This document shows positions 7,036-15,144 of a stretch of 35,647 bases of DNA, piece after piece (position 1 is the first letter of the stretch; the number at the start of each line of letters is the position of its first letter). The notes beneath the pieces are model-generated. The model was given only the letters and a program-made list of their open reading frames with translations. It did no database searches and was not told the origin of the DNA. Position numbers and translations under genes: made by a program. This stretch comes from Myroides sp. N17-2 (lineage in GTDB: Bacteria; Bacteroidota; Bacteroidia; Flavobacteriales; Flavobacteriaceae), in contig NZ_NSGJ01000051.1 of NCBI RefSeq assembly GCF_002286775.1, positions 1 to 35,647 on the forward strand. The letters run 5' to 3'.

Positions 7036-8323
7036 TATGAAGCTACATAACTACACACTGAAGTATCTATCTATAGGTATTATTGTGGTACTAACTATTT
7101 GGGTAGTGATTTTCTATGCTTTTATGACGGAGGAAGTTTATGATAATATAGATGATGGACTTAAAAACACAAAGAATGAAATAATAAAGAAAGCGTATGA
7201 TAATCCTGAATTAATTAGCTTTCAGTCTTTTGGTACAAGTGGATTTCGTATTACTCCATTAGCTCCAGGTGATTATTCTAGAAAAAATGTGTTTACCACT
7301 GAGATGGTTTACATGGATGTAGATGATAATGATGAACCCGTGAGGATGTTGACGACTACCTTCGTAGATAAGAATGGTGATAATTTCCAGTTAGAGATTC
7401 GTACCTCTACTATTGAGGCAGATGATTTACTAGCAGACTTTGGTATATCAGTTCTCGTTTTATACTTTATGTTAGTCTTAAGCATATTTTTGATTAACTA
7501 TTTTGTACTGCGTAAAGTGTGGCAATCTTTCTATCGATTATTAAGTAATTTAAAGTATTATTCTATCGGACAAGAAGTCGTTACTGCTGACACGAATACT
7601 CCTATACGAGAATTTACAGACTTACAAGAAGAAGTAAATAAAATGATAAGTAGAATAGAAGATACTTTTGAACAACAAAAGACTTTTGTTTCTAATGCAG
7701 CTCATGAGTCTCAGACACCCCTCGCTATAATAAGTAATAAATTAGAACTACTTGTAGAAGGAGAGGGACTTAATGAGGATCAGATGAATCAGCTTCAATC
7801 CATTCATCAAAGCTTGAGAAGGCTTATCAAGTTAAATAAATCACTGTTGATGCTGACTAAAATTGAGAATAAGCAGTTTGATAATATCCAGGATGTCAAT
7901 TTTAATCAAGTGATTACTGAAATAGTAGAAGACTTCGAGGATATGTTTAGTTATAAATCTATAGATATTAGTATTTCAGAGCAAGAGCAGCCTTTTATAG
8001 TTAATATGGATAAAGGCCTTGCCATAACTTTAGTTCAGAACCTTTTAAAGAATGCTTTAGTACATAATATTGCCAAAGGAACAGTAGAAATAGAAATTAC
8101 TCCTAATTATTTTACTATAAAGAATTCGGGAGTATTTAATACGCCATTAGATGAGAATCTTATCTATAACAGGTTTTTTAGAAGTGCAACAAATGAACAG
8201 TCAACAGGATTAGGGTTGTCTTTAGTGCAGACTATCGTTAAAGTAACTAATACTATATCACTTAAATATCACTATGAAGGTAAACATTGTTTTACAATAT
8301 ATCGTACAGGATTTCAACTGTAA
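7028..8323 (+). CDS. Sensor histidine kinase
   Basis: 431 aa, inner membrane. TM1 about residues 12-33, an extracytoplasmic segment of roughly 100 residues without a recognised domain, TM2 about 140-161. DHp domain with H226 in NAAHESQTPLAI; the HESQTPL H-box is the form common in Bacteroidota. Then N-box NLLKNALVHN, F-box YNRFFRS and G-box TGLGLSLVQTIVK. The start overlaps the end of the response regulator gene (7028-7035); an ATG three codons later is an alternative. The terminator at 8351-8389 ends the operon. Confidence 0.92.
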   Translation: MSNMKLHNYTLKYLSIGIIVVLTIWVVIFYAFMTEEVYDNIDDGLKNTKNEIIKKAYDNPELISFQSFGTSGFRITPLAPGDYSRKNVFTTEMVYMDVDDNDEPVRMLTTTFVDKNGDNFQLEIRTSTIEADDLLADFGISVLVLYFMLVLSIFLINYFVLRKVWQSFYRLLSNLKYYSIGQEVVTADTNTPIREFTDLQEEVNKMISRIEDTFEQQKTFVSNAAHESQTPLAIISNKLELLVEGEGLNEDQMNQLQSIHQSLRRLIKLNKSLLMLTKIENKQFDNIQDVNFNQVITEIVEDFEDMFSYKSIDISISEQEQPFIVNMDKGLAITLVQNLLKNALVHNIAKGTVEIEITPNYFTIKNSGVFNTPLDENLIYNRFFRSATNEQSTGLGLSLVQTIVKVTNTISLKYHYEGKHCFTIYRTGFQL

Positions 8324-8350
8324 AGGATTAAAGAGTATTATGACTAAGAA

Positions 8351-8389
8351 AGAGACCTTATTTTATTAATTAAAGTAAGGTCTTTTTTT
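8351..8389 (+). terminator. Terminator after the two-component operon
   Basis: AGACCTTA (8353-8360) / TAAGGTCT (8376-8383) plus further A-T pairing, then a T-run. Confidence 0.8.
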
Positions 8390-8417
8390 ATTCCCAATTC
8401 TTTCCAGATTCTATTGG

Positions 8418-8425
8418 TAAGTTTG
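8418..8425 (+). promoter_or_regulatory. -7 box of the PepSY-like gene pair
   Basis: TAAGTTTG matches TAnnTTTG, 27 nt before the ATG at 8453 and after the upstream terminator, so the PepSY pair has its own transcription unit. Confidence 0.45.
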
Positions 8426-8452
8426 TCTTGTAAAACAGTAAAATTATAAACT

Positions 8453-8902
8453 ATGAAAAATATAAAGAGAGTATTCGCAGGGTTATTAATGGTTGTAGCA
8501 ATGTTAGGTAGCCAATCAATATTAGCAAAAGATGTAGTAATTACTAAAGCAGAATTGCCAAAGAAAGCATCAACTTTTATAGAAACTTATTTTAAAGGAA
8601 AAGAAATTAGCCTAGTTGAGAAGGATACAGAATTATTATCAACGTCATATAAAGTACGATTTGTAGACAACATAGAGATAGAGTTTGATAAATCAGGAGA
8701 ATGGGATGAAGTAGATGGTAATAAGTCAGCGTTACCTACAGGGTTTATCTTAAAACCTATAGTGACTTATGTAAAGAATAACTATAAGGATACCTCAATC
8801 GTGAAGATTGAAAAGGAGTCTAGAAAATATGAAGTAAAACTTAGTAATGGACTTGAATTAGAGTTTTCGAAAGCAGGAGAATTTAAAAGAATAGATCAAT
8901 AA
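8453..8902 (+). CDS. Secreted PepSY-like (PF11396) protein
   Basis: 149 aa with a cleavable signal peptide (hydrophobic stretch ending ..SQSILA, cut before KDVV). The mature part is two half-repeats of the PepSY-like fold: ELPKKASTFIETYFKG...YKVRFVDNIEIEFDKSGEWDEV, then LPTGFILKPIVTYVKNNYKD...YEVKLSNGLELEFSKAGEFKRID. This is the usual arrangement of the small Bacteroidota PepSY_like proteins, often found next to two-component systems. Role unknown; a periplasmic inhibitor or signal-binding role is inference. It lies 18 nt upstream of a lipoprotein built from the same module. Confidence 0.85.
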   Translation: MKNIKRVFAGLLMVVAMLGSQSILAKDVVITKAELPKKASTFIETYFKGKEISLVEKDTELLSTSYKVRFVDNIEIEFDKSGEWDEVDGNKSALPTGFILKPIVTYVKNNYKDTSIVKIEKESRKYEVKLSNGLELEFSKAGEFKRIDQ

Positions 8903-8919
8903 AATAATATTTAAAAGAA

Positions 8920-9801
8920 ATGAAAAAGAGTAAAATTGTTTTAGCTGCATTGTTAACTGTAATGATTGGTTTTACAGCATGTAGTAGCGACGATGATGGT
9001 AAAGGAAATAATGTTGAGCAAATAAGTGAGAAGCAATTACCTGAAAATTCAAGGAGTTTTATAAAAACAGTATTCCCTAATGCTTCTTTTAGACATGTGA
9101 GTATAGTAACGAAACCTAATTATTATGGGACTACTTATACTAGTGGTTTAGATAATAGAGTAGAGATTGATTTTGATAGTGCAGGAAATTGGACTGAGGT
9201 TGAGATGTCAGATGACTCAGCTATACCATTAGAGTTCTTGAAATCTGAAGTACCTCATATTTTAGAATTCACAAATAAGAATTACAAAGGGCAATCTATT
9301 ATAGAGTTAGATAGAGATATTAGAAAGGGATATGAAGTAACGTTAAGTAGTAATCTTGCATTAATCTTTAATCCTAAACAAGAGTTTATAGGAGTTGATT
9401 TAGACTTAGATAAGGACGAGATATTAATTAATGCATCAGAATTACCTCAGGTAGCGCAGTCTTTTATAAAAGAATATTTTAGCACTGCTACAGTTGTTCT
9501 TGCGAAGAAAGAATTAAATCGTGAAGGAGATGAGTTTAAGGTCTATTTATCTAATGGTTTTAAAATAGAGTTTGATCATCTTGGCAATTGGAAGCAGATA
9601 GAAACAAAACAAAATGTAGCTATTCCTTTAGCTTTAATCCCAATCAAAGCTATGGCATATATTAATGCTAACTATGGAACTTTTAAGATTGAAAGTATCG
9701 AAAAAGAACATACTAATTACCAAATAGAATTAGTGAATGGACAACAAGAAGTAGAATTGCTCTTTGATAAAGAAGGGAATTTCTTGAGAATAGATAACTA
9801 A
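8920..9801 (+). CDS. Lipoprotein with two PepSY-like modules
   Basis: 293 aa. Lipobox FTACSSDDD: Cys followed by Ser/Asp residues, common in exported Flavobacteriaceae lipoproteins. Two modules follow (about 35-160 and 165-293), each made of two half-repeats like those of the preceding gene: LPENSRSFIKTVFPN / VEIDFDSAGNWTEV, then LPQVAQSFIKEYFS / FKIEFDHLGNWKQI and VELLFDKEGNFLRID. The gene therefore looks like a duplication of its neighbour fused to a lipoprotein signal. Probably co-transcribed with it (gap 17 nt) and ended by the terminator at 9806-9837. Confidence 0.85.
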   Translation: MKKSKIVLAALLTVMIGFTACSSDDDGKGNNVEQISEKQLPENSRSFIKTVFPNASFRHVSIVTKPNYYGTTYTSGLDNRVEIDFDSAGNWTEVEMSDDSAIPLEFLKSEVPHILEFTNKNYKGQSIIELDRDIRKGYEVTLSSNLALIFNPKQEFIGVDLDLDKDEILINASELPQVAQSFIKEYFSTATVVLAKKELNREGDEFKVYLSNGFKIEFDHLGNWKQIETKQNVAIPLALIPIKAMAYINANYGTFKIESIEKEHTNYQIELVNGQQEVELLFDKEGNFLRIDN

Positions 9802-9805
9802 TGAA

Positions 9806-9837
9806 ACAAAGAGCTACTGTGAGGTAGCTCTTTTTGT
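9806..9837. terminator. Bidirectional terminator between convergent genes
   Basis: ACAAAGAGCTAC / GTAGCTCTTTTTGT stem around a 6-nt loop, lying between the PepSY lipoprotein and the convergent LuxR-type gene. Confidence 0.85.
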
Positions 9838-9843
9838 TTGGAA

Positions 9844-11331
9844 TTATACCAAAGTATCTTTTAATATAAGAGCTTGACTTCTACTTTTGACATCAAGTTT
9901 GATATATGCATTACTAACATGGTGTTTAGTTGTACTAAGTGAGATAGATAGTTTCTCTGCAATCTCTTGATTAGATAATCCATCCCATATCCCTAAGATA
10001 ACGTCTATTTCTCTATCTGTACAGAAGTATTTCTCTCTAAGGATGTCTTTATAAGATATTTCCTCTTTTTTATCAGATAACGCTTTATTGGTGTCTGTAG
10101 GAATAATTTCGCGTTGTTCAGGAAACAGGATTGGAGTGGCCTCTTTTTGCTTTAGATCATCATATGTTTTCTTTGCTTGCTTTGCCTTTAGATGTTCTAA
10201 TTCAGTACGTAGGTTTTCATGATCTGTTTTAAGTTTCTTTGCTTTAATCCATAAGGAATAACTTGCCAAAGTAAATGCTATGCTATAGATTATCCGCATC
10301 TTATCTTTCTCAACAAATGAGAGATAATAATTACCCGGAAATATGGAAAGATAATATGTCATTGAAGTTAGTGCAATTACACTAAATGAAAATGTAATAT
10401 ACCGAACAGAGATATCCTCTTTAAAGTACTTTGATACAAGTGCTAAAGTGATTAAAGTTGATACTAGTGTAGTATTTACGATTATAATGAAATACTGTGG
10501 ATTATTTGTTTGATAGAATAAGATACCTAATACGACATATAGTAATACTTGAAATAAGTAAAAGTATTTCAGTTTTGCAGGCAGTTTTTGTATATCTAAA
10601 AAATAGTATATAAATACTGAGAAAATTAGACAGCTAATAGGCATGAGTATTGCTAATACAAGTAACTCATTACACTTCTTGTTACATAAAAAATAGAGTG
10701 CTCCATCTTCAATTAAGTATATAAAAAAGACTGATATGATATATATGCAGTAAATAAGTATGACTTTTTCCTTAAATAGTGAATACAAAGCAAAGATGAC
10801 TGCTATAGAAAGTAAAAATAAACTATAAAAAACCTCTATTTTAATTATAGTATTAAGCATAATACTTCTATGCTCTCCACGCTCTACAAGTATAAATTTT
10901 CCATAATGAACATATGGGGATTTTGACTTAAAATATATTATTTCGTGATCTGTGATAAAATGGTTCTCTTGATATTGAGGACTTATTTTTCCACCTTGTA
11001 AGTCAGTATTTATGCTTGTTTTCCCCCATAGACCTTTTTGTTTCACATAAATATTATAATTATTTACGTGAATTGTAGGGAATTGTAATATAAGTGGCTT
11101 GTTTAATAAATCTTGAGGGACTGTTATTTTTAACCAAGTATTGCCTTCGTTATCTTTAGCTAGTTGAGTTTTTGAATCATTGTCTAATGCTTCAAAATGT
11201 AATTGGTTAATCGTATTTTCAAATTGGTCATTGTTAGTTTGACCTAAACAATTTGTTACAGATGATAATAAGAATAAAGTAATTAATATAGTTAATATAC
11301 TCCATTTTTTACGGCAATGTATAGCCTTCAT
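9844..11331 (-). CDS. Membrane-anchored LuxR-type regulator with 7TM sensor (copy A)
   Basis: 495 aa. Signal peptide (about 1-30), a beta-rich periplasmic domain of 7TMR-DISM extracellular type (about 31-165: NTWLKITVPQDLLNKPLILQ, YNIYVKQKGLW), roughly seven hydrophobic segments (about 168-360), a coiled-coil linker (LKTDHENLRTELEHLKAKQ), and a C-terminal GerE/LuxR helix-turn-helix (about 430-495: CTDREIDVILGIWDGLSNQE, IAEKLSISLSTTKHHVSNAY). The layout implies a transcription factor held at the inner membrane, sensing a periplasmic ligand or carbohydrate-like cue through the DISM domain and binding DNA from the membrane. Paralogue of 12081-13568: the last ~130 residues are almost identical, the rest clearly diverged. 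Copy B begins 750 bp upstream on the same strand. Confidence 0.87.
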   Translation of the reverse strand: MKAIHCRKKWSILTILITLFLLSSVTNCLGQTNNDQFENTINQLHFEALDNDSKTQLAKDNEGNTWLKITVPQDLLNKPLILQFPTIHVNNYNIYVKQKGLWGKTSINTDLQGGKISPQYQENHFITDHEIIYFKSKSPYVHYGKFILVERGEHRSIMLNTIIKIEVFYSLFLLSIAVIFALYSLFKEKVILIYCIYIISVFFIYLIEDGALYFLCNKKCNELLVLAILMPISCLIFSVFIYYFLDIQKLPAKLKYFYLFQVLLYVVLGILFYQTNNPQYFIIIVNTTLVSTLITLALVSKYFKEDISVRYITFSFSVIALTSMTYYLSIFPGNYYLSFVEKDKMRIIYSIAFTLASYSLWIKAKKLKTDHENLRTELEHLKAKQAKKTYDDLKQKEATPILFPEQREIIPTDTNKALSDKKEEISYKDILREKYFCTDREIDVILGIWDGLSNQEIAEKLSISLSTTKHHVSNAYIKLDVKSRSQALILKDTLV

Positions 11332-11379
11332 GTTTCGTTCGTCAGTGAATTATAGTGTAAAAATAGTAAAAAATCAATC

Positions 11380-11403
11380 ATAGACTGTTTTTAAGACAGT
11401 CTA
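11380..11403. promoter_or_regulatory. Perfect inverted repeat upstream of LuxR-type copy A
   Basis: ATAGACTGT (11380-11388) / ACAGTCTAT (11395-11403) with a 7-nt centre, 49 nt upstream of the start codon. It could be an operator for the LuxR-type gene or a weak terminator (TTTTG follows). It is not present upstream of copy B in recognisable form. Confidence 0.35.
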
Positions 11404-11740
11404 TTTTGTTTCTATACAATACTAAAGTCATCTTGACTTTATGAATTAAACGCTACCTAATAATAAAAGCGAATAAAACGGTTGACTGTCAAACTAGCTT
11501 TAGGCATCTAAATTCTAACAAACAAAGGATAAAAGTCAGTAAATCAAGGATATAATTAAGAATATAACAAAAAATAAAGACGTGTAAAAATGCTTGTTTT
11601 TTAATACGTATATTTGCAAAGTATTGGATGTTAGGTGTTCAGTGCTCTTTTAAAGTCAATCTTCGAGGCTAATATTAAAAAACAATCAGAAATTATCTTA
11701 ACAGGGTGAAAAAGGCATTTTTATGGGGTCTTGGTTTGAG

Positions 11741-11795
11741 TGAGTCCATAGTGAGTCCATAATGAGTCCATAATGAGTCCATAGTGGGTCCATTA
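11741..11795. repeat. Five tandem 11-bp repeats
   Basis: Units TGAGTCCATAG, TGAGTCCATAA, TGAGTCCATAA, TGAGTCCATAG, TGGGTCCATTA with no spacer. An 11-bp period is close to one turn of DNA, so each unit presents the same face. The array is followed by an inverted repeat CCATTAA / TTAATGG (about 11789-11815). It lies in the gap between the two LuxR-type genes, about 410 nt upstream of copy A's start codon. Confidence 0.75.
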
Positions 11796-11958
11796 AAACA
11801 GCCTTATTAATGGAGTCAAAATGTACTCACGATGCAAGCAATATACTTTCATACAAAGTCAAATAGCAACTTCATAGACGGAAATGGGCAAATAAGAGGG
11901 GCTTTTTTCTTGAGAGAAGTGATCTTGTCTATAATCCTTATGTGGATTAAAAGCATTG

Positions 11959-11978
11959 ATTTCTAGTGGACTAGAAAT
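11959..11978. promoter_or_regulatory. Perfect 20-bp dyad
   Basis: ATTTCTAGT-GG-ACTAGAAAT, symmetric apart from the central GG. With a 2-nt centre it is a poor RNA hairpin but a good dimer-binding site. The rest of 11404-12080 holds a TATATTTG -7-like box (11609-11616) but no gene. Confidence 0.4.
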
Positions 11979-12080
11979 TAGAATATGTGACAAAGTTACG
12001 AATCTTAAATTGGATGTACAAGAAAGAGGTTTGCTCAAAACGGAGGGGTGTGAAAGTCACGATAACCTCACTATGATTAT

Positions 12081-13568
12081 TTAAGTTAATTGGTCCTTTA
12101 GTATTAAAGCTTGACTTCTACTTTTTACATCGAGTTTGATATATGCATTACTAACATGATGTTTAGTCGTACTAAGTGAGATAGATAGTTTCTCAGCAAT
12201 CTCTTGATTTGATAACCCATCCCATATTCCTAATATAACGTCTATTTCTCTATCTGTACAGCAGTACTTATCTCTAAGTATATCGTTATAAGATATTTCC
12301 TCTTTTTTATCAGACAATACATTATTAGTGTCTGTAGGAATAATTTCGTGTTGTTCAGAAAACAAGATAAGGGTGACCTCTTTTTGCTTTAGGTCATCAT
12401 ATATTTTCTTAGCCTGATTTGCTTTTAAATGTGCTAATTCAGTACGCAGGTATTCATGGTCCGTTTTAAGATTTTTTACTTTCAACAAGATAGCGTAAGT
12501 AGTTGTAATAAAACACACCCCTAAAATAACGCGCAAAACACTCATATCGATGAAGGATAATGCGTGGATACCAAAATAGATAGATAGGTAGTATCCTAAT
12601 GCAGCCAATGCTAGAATACTAAATGAGTAGGAAATTATCTTTACTGATAAGTTGTGTTTACAGTAGATTAGGCCTAGTATAATAGTGATTAATGTCGTGC
12701 CAATACTACCATTTATAAGTATGCCGAAGTAAAGTATATTTTGGGTATAATAGTATATAATCCCTAATGCTAAGAATGAGGATATTAATGTAATATAGTA
12801 ATATTTAACTTTTTTAGACAATGTCTCAATCTCATAGAATTTATATATAAATAGAGAAAAGAGTAGACAAGAAGCAGGTATTAGAAAAGTAAGAACAAGC
12901 ATCCTATCATAGGAACCATCATTTAAGAAGTATATAAAGCCATCTTCTAAAAGGGCAATACAAATGATAGTTGATATCAAAAGACAATATATAAGTGTTA
13001 CTTTTTCTTTAAAGATAAAGTATAGCCCAAAATTAGTTACTACAGAGACTAAGAATAAGGCATAGAATATTCCTAGCCCCATCATATTATTGATAACAAT
13101 AGCTCTAAAGTCACTTCTCTCTACAAGTATATAGTTGCCATTATGTACATAAGGGGTTTTGGATTTAAAGTAAATCGTAGGAGTAGAGGTGATGAAATGG
13201 TTCTCTTGAAACTGAGGTGTTATTTTACCGCCGTTTAAATCAGTGTTTCCAGGTACTTTTATCCAAGTATCATTTTTCTTCACATAAATAGAGTATTTGT
13301 CTATATGCGCAGAGATAAATTGAAAGATAAGAGGTTTGTTTAAAAGATCATTTGGTACAGTAATTTTTAACCACGTATTATTGTTTTTGTCACAACAGTA
13401 TTGTGTACTCGTTGTCTTATTTAATGGCTTAAAATCGAGTGTTTCTACAGTCTCTTCAAATGTTTGTGTACTTACTTGGCTTACACATTTAGTAATAGGT
13501 GTTAGAAAAAGTAAAATAACTGCTAAAGCTATTAAATATCGGTTTTTACGGCAATATAGAGCCTTCAT
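12081..13568 (-). CDS. Membrane-anchored LuxR-type regulator with 7TM sensor (copy B)
   Basis: 495 aa, same length and layout as copy A: signal peptide with MKALYCRKN start, periplasmic DISM-like domain, about seven TM segments, coiled coil (LKTDHEYLRTELAHLKANQA), LuxR HTH. From residue about 365 to the end it matches copy A almost throughout (HTH identical over IAEKLSISLSTTKHHVSNAY), while TM and periplasmic parts share only scattered blocks such as VPNDLLNKPLIFQF and ENHFIT. The nucleotide sequence upstream of the start (GCCTTCATGTTTTGTTAGTC and the following ~25 nt) is also shared, so the duplicated unit included the promoter region. Probably responds to a different cue but binds the same DNA sites. 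Confidence 0.87.
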   Translation of the reverse strand: MKALYCRKNRYLIALAVILLFLTPITKCVSQVSTQTFEETVETLDFKPLNKTTSTQYCCDKNNNTWLKITVPNDLLNKPLIFQFISAHIDKYSIYVKKNDTWIKVPGNTDLNGGKITPQFQENHFITSTPTIYFKSKTPYVHNGNYILVERSDFRAIVINNMMGLGIFYALFLVSVVTNFGLYFIFKEKVTLIYCLLISTIICIALLEDGFIYFLNDGSYDRMLVLTFLIPASCLLFSLFIYKFYEIETLSKKVKYYYITLISSFLALGIIYYYTQNILYFGILINGSIGTTLITIILGLIYCKHNLSVKIISYSFSILALAALGYYLSIYFGIHALSFIDMSVLRVILGVCFITTTYAILLKVKNLKTDHEYLRTELAHLKANQAKKIYDDLKQKEVTLILFSEQHEIIPTDTNNVLSDKKEEISYNDILRDKYCCTDREIDVILGIWDGLSNQEIAEKLSISLSTTKHHVSNAYIKLDVKSRSQALILKDQLT

Positions 13569-13711
13569 GTTTTGTTAGTCAGTGAATTATGTTGTAAAAA
13601 TAAATAAAATTTGAGAATAAAGTATTTGCTTATTGAAGTTTTGTGACAAAGTGTGTTTTTTTTGGATTAAAGAATGTGAATTATTTGTATTTTAATTAAA
13701 ATCAGATATAG

Positions 13712-13794
13712 TACTTTAGTACTACTTTGCATATAAGTGATTTGTTTTTAAAGTATTAATTAGATTTTTTATGGTGATATTTAGTACTAAAGTA
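13712..13794. promoter_or_regulatory. Paired inverted sites upstream of LuxR-type copy B
   Basis: TACTTTAGTACT (13712-13723) and its reverse complement AGTACTAAAGTA (13783-13794) lie 71 bp apart, 145-225 bp upstream of copy B's start. Each is itself nearly palindromic. They look like two operator sites; the binding protein is unknown. Confidence 0.35.
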
Positions 13795-13827
13795 TTAGAG
13801 GTTATTTAAATACTCTGCCTACATTTG

Positions 13828-13986
13828 TCGTACATAAACAACAAATTAATCCGGAAAAAGTTTTACACACTAGCTAGCTCAGTGTAGAACAATTTGTTTA
13901 GAAGATATATTTTCTGAGCAATTTATTTCCCCACCTGCAGTACACTTCAGTTCTTTTCCCTAAAGAATGTGTACTGCAGTTTTTTT
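13828..13986 (+). ncRNA. Candidate small RNA, promoter to terminator
   Basis: A TACATTTG box (13820-13827, full TAnnTTTG match) is followed after about 110 nt by a strong terminator: CTGCAGTACAC (13935-13945) / GTGTACTGCAG (13969-13979), an inner TTCTTT/AAAGAA stem, and T7. In between is a further stem ACACT..AGTGT around an AGCTAGCT loop (about 13875-13897). There is no ORF of useful length. The next gene on this strand starts 470 nt after the terminator, so this is not a plain 5' UTR unless attenuated. No known RNA family recognised; no clear -33 element. Confidence 0.4.
13935..13986 (+). terminator. Strong intrinsic terminator
   Basis: 11-bp perfect outer stem, 6-bp inner stem, then T7. 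No coding gene on the plus strand ends nearby, which is the main reason to propose the small RNA. Confidence 0.8.
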
Positions 13987-14458
13987 ATAATTATATCAAG
14001 CTCCGAATTGTTTTTTTGGAAAGTAGTTTATGGAGTAGGAAGTAAATGTGTTTATATGAAAGTCTTTACTCAAAAAAACACTTTGTTTACGGAAATCCTC
14101 ATTCTTAGTTAGAATATCCAATGTATATTTGCGAATAGAAAGTAGAGTTGTTGGTCATTTATTGTGGTCAAGTGTGGAAAAATAGTACGTTTTTTACTAT
14201 TTTACTACAGAAGGGTAATTGTATAATCTAAATTATGTAGTAAGATTTAGTGTTAATTATTAAAATAATTTATTGGATTTATTACTTCATTTCGAGCAAT
14301 TGTCTTTTTTATAGATTTGTTTTAACATAAAACAAATAAAAGAATTAAATTTGTAAGCTAATTTGAGATTTAGACGAAAATAAAATAAATAAGTATTGTT
14401 TAAGAATGGTTACTAATTTGTAGTAAATCAGATGTAAACAGGACAAAAAAAATATAGT
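13987..14458. other. Intergenic stretch, very AT-rich, nothing recognised
   Basis: No ORF, RNA gene or repeat recognised. A TAATTTG sequence about 45 nt before the 14459 start is a near match to the -7 box but one base short. Confidence 0.5.
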
Positions 14459-14893
14459 ATGAAAATTGGAATAACTTTTAGTGCATTTGACTTATTGCAT
14501 GCAGGACACGTGAAGATGTTAGAGGATGCTAAGCGTCAATGCGATTATTTAATAGTAGGTTTACAGACTGACCCTACATTAGATAGACCAGAGAAAAACA
14601 GACCTACACAGACAGTAGTAGAACGATATATTCAACTTAAAGGATGTAAGTTCGTAGATGAGATTGTACCTTATGCTACGGAACAAGACTTAGAGGATAT
14701 TTTAAGATCATTTAAGGTCGATGTACGTATTTTAGGTGATGAGTATCAAGACAAGAATTTTACGGGTCGCAAATACTGTGAGGAAAAAGGAATAGATTTA
14801 TACTATAACAGTAGAGATCACCGTTTCTCAAGTAGCTCTTTGAGAAAAGAGGTAGCAGAGAAAGAAAATAGTAAACTAGTAAAACTAGGATAA
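14459..14893 (+). CDS. Cytidylyltransferase-like nucleotidyltransferase (TagD/GCT-like)
   Basis: 144 aa, cytosolic, single Rossmann-type domain. Has the HxGH nucleotide-binding motif (HAGH, residues 14-17, in FSAFDLLHAGHVKML) and the C-terminal SSSSLR variant of the ISSTxLR motif, plus VDVRILGDEYQDKNFTGRKY in the middle. Length and motifs match glycerol-3-phosphate cytidylyltransferase-like proteins, which move CMP (or AMP in relatives) from the NTP to a phosphorylated small molecule such as glycerol-3-phosphate. The true substrate in Bacteroidota is not settled; a role in an activated sugar or polyol for surface polymers is inference. No surface-polysaccharide genes lie beside it. Monocistronic, with a terminator at 14900-14930. 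Confidence 0.85.
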   Translation: MKIGITFSAFDLLHAGHVKMLEDAKRQCDYLIVGLQTDPTLDRPEKNRPTQTVVERYIQLKGCKFVDEIVPYATEQDLEDILRSFKVDVRILGDEYQDKNFTGRKYCEEKGIDLYYNSRDHRFSSSSLRKEVAEKENSKLVKLG

Positions 14894-14899
14894 GCATAG

Positions 14900-14930
14900 A
14901 ACTCATAACGAAAGTTATGAGTTTTTTTTT
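14900..14930 (+). terminator. Terminator after the cytidylyltransferase gene
   Basis: AACTCATAAC-GAAA-GTTATGAGTT with a GNRA-like loop, then a T-run; an outer AAGCATA/TATGCTT pair can extend the stem. Confidence 0.85.
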
Positions 14931-15144
14931 ATGCTTATAAGCAATGTACTTGGTTTAAGTATTATGCTTTGTTTAGAAGTACTATTATTGAATTAATCCT
15001 ATCAATTTGAAGTATTAACGTTAATAGTAGTATTCTTTAACATCGTAGTTTGCGACTTTTTTGTATATTGCTATAAATATGAGAGAGAATAAATATCTTA
15101 TGATAGATATGGTATTCTAATCGTCTAATAAAAAAAGAAAAGAA

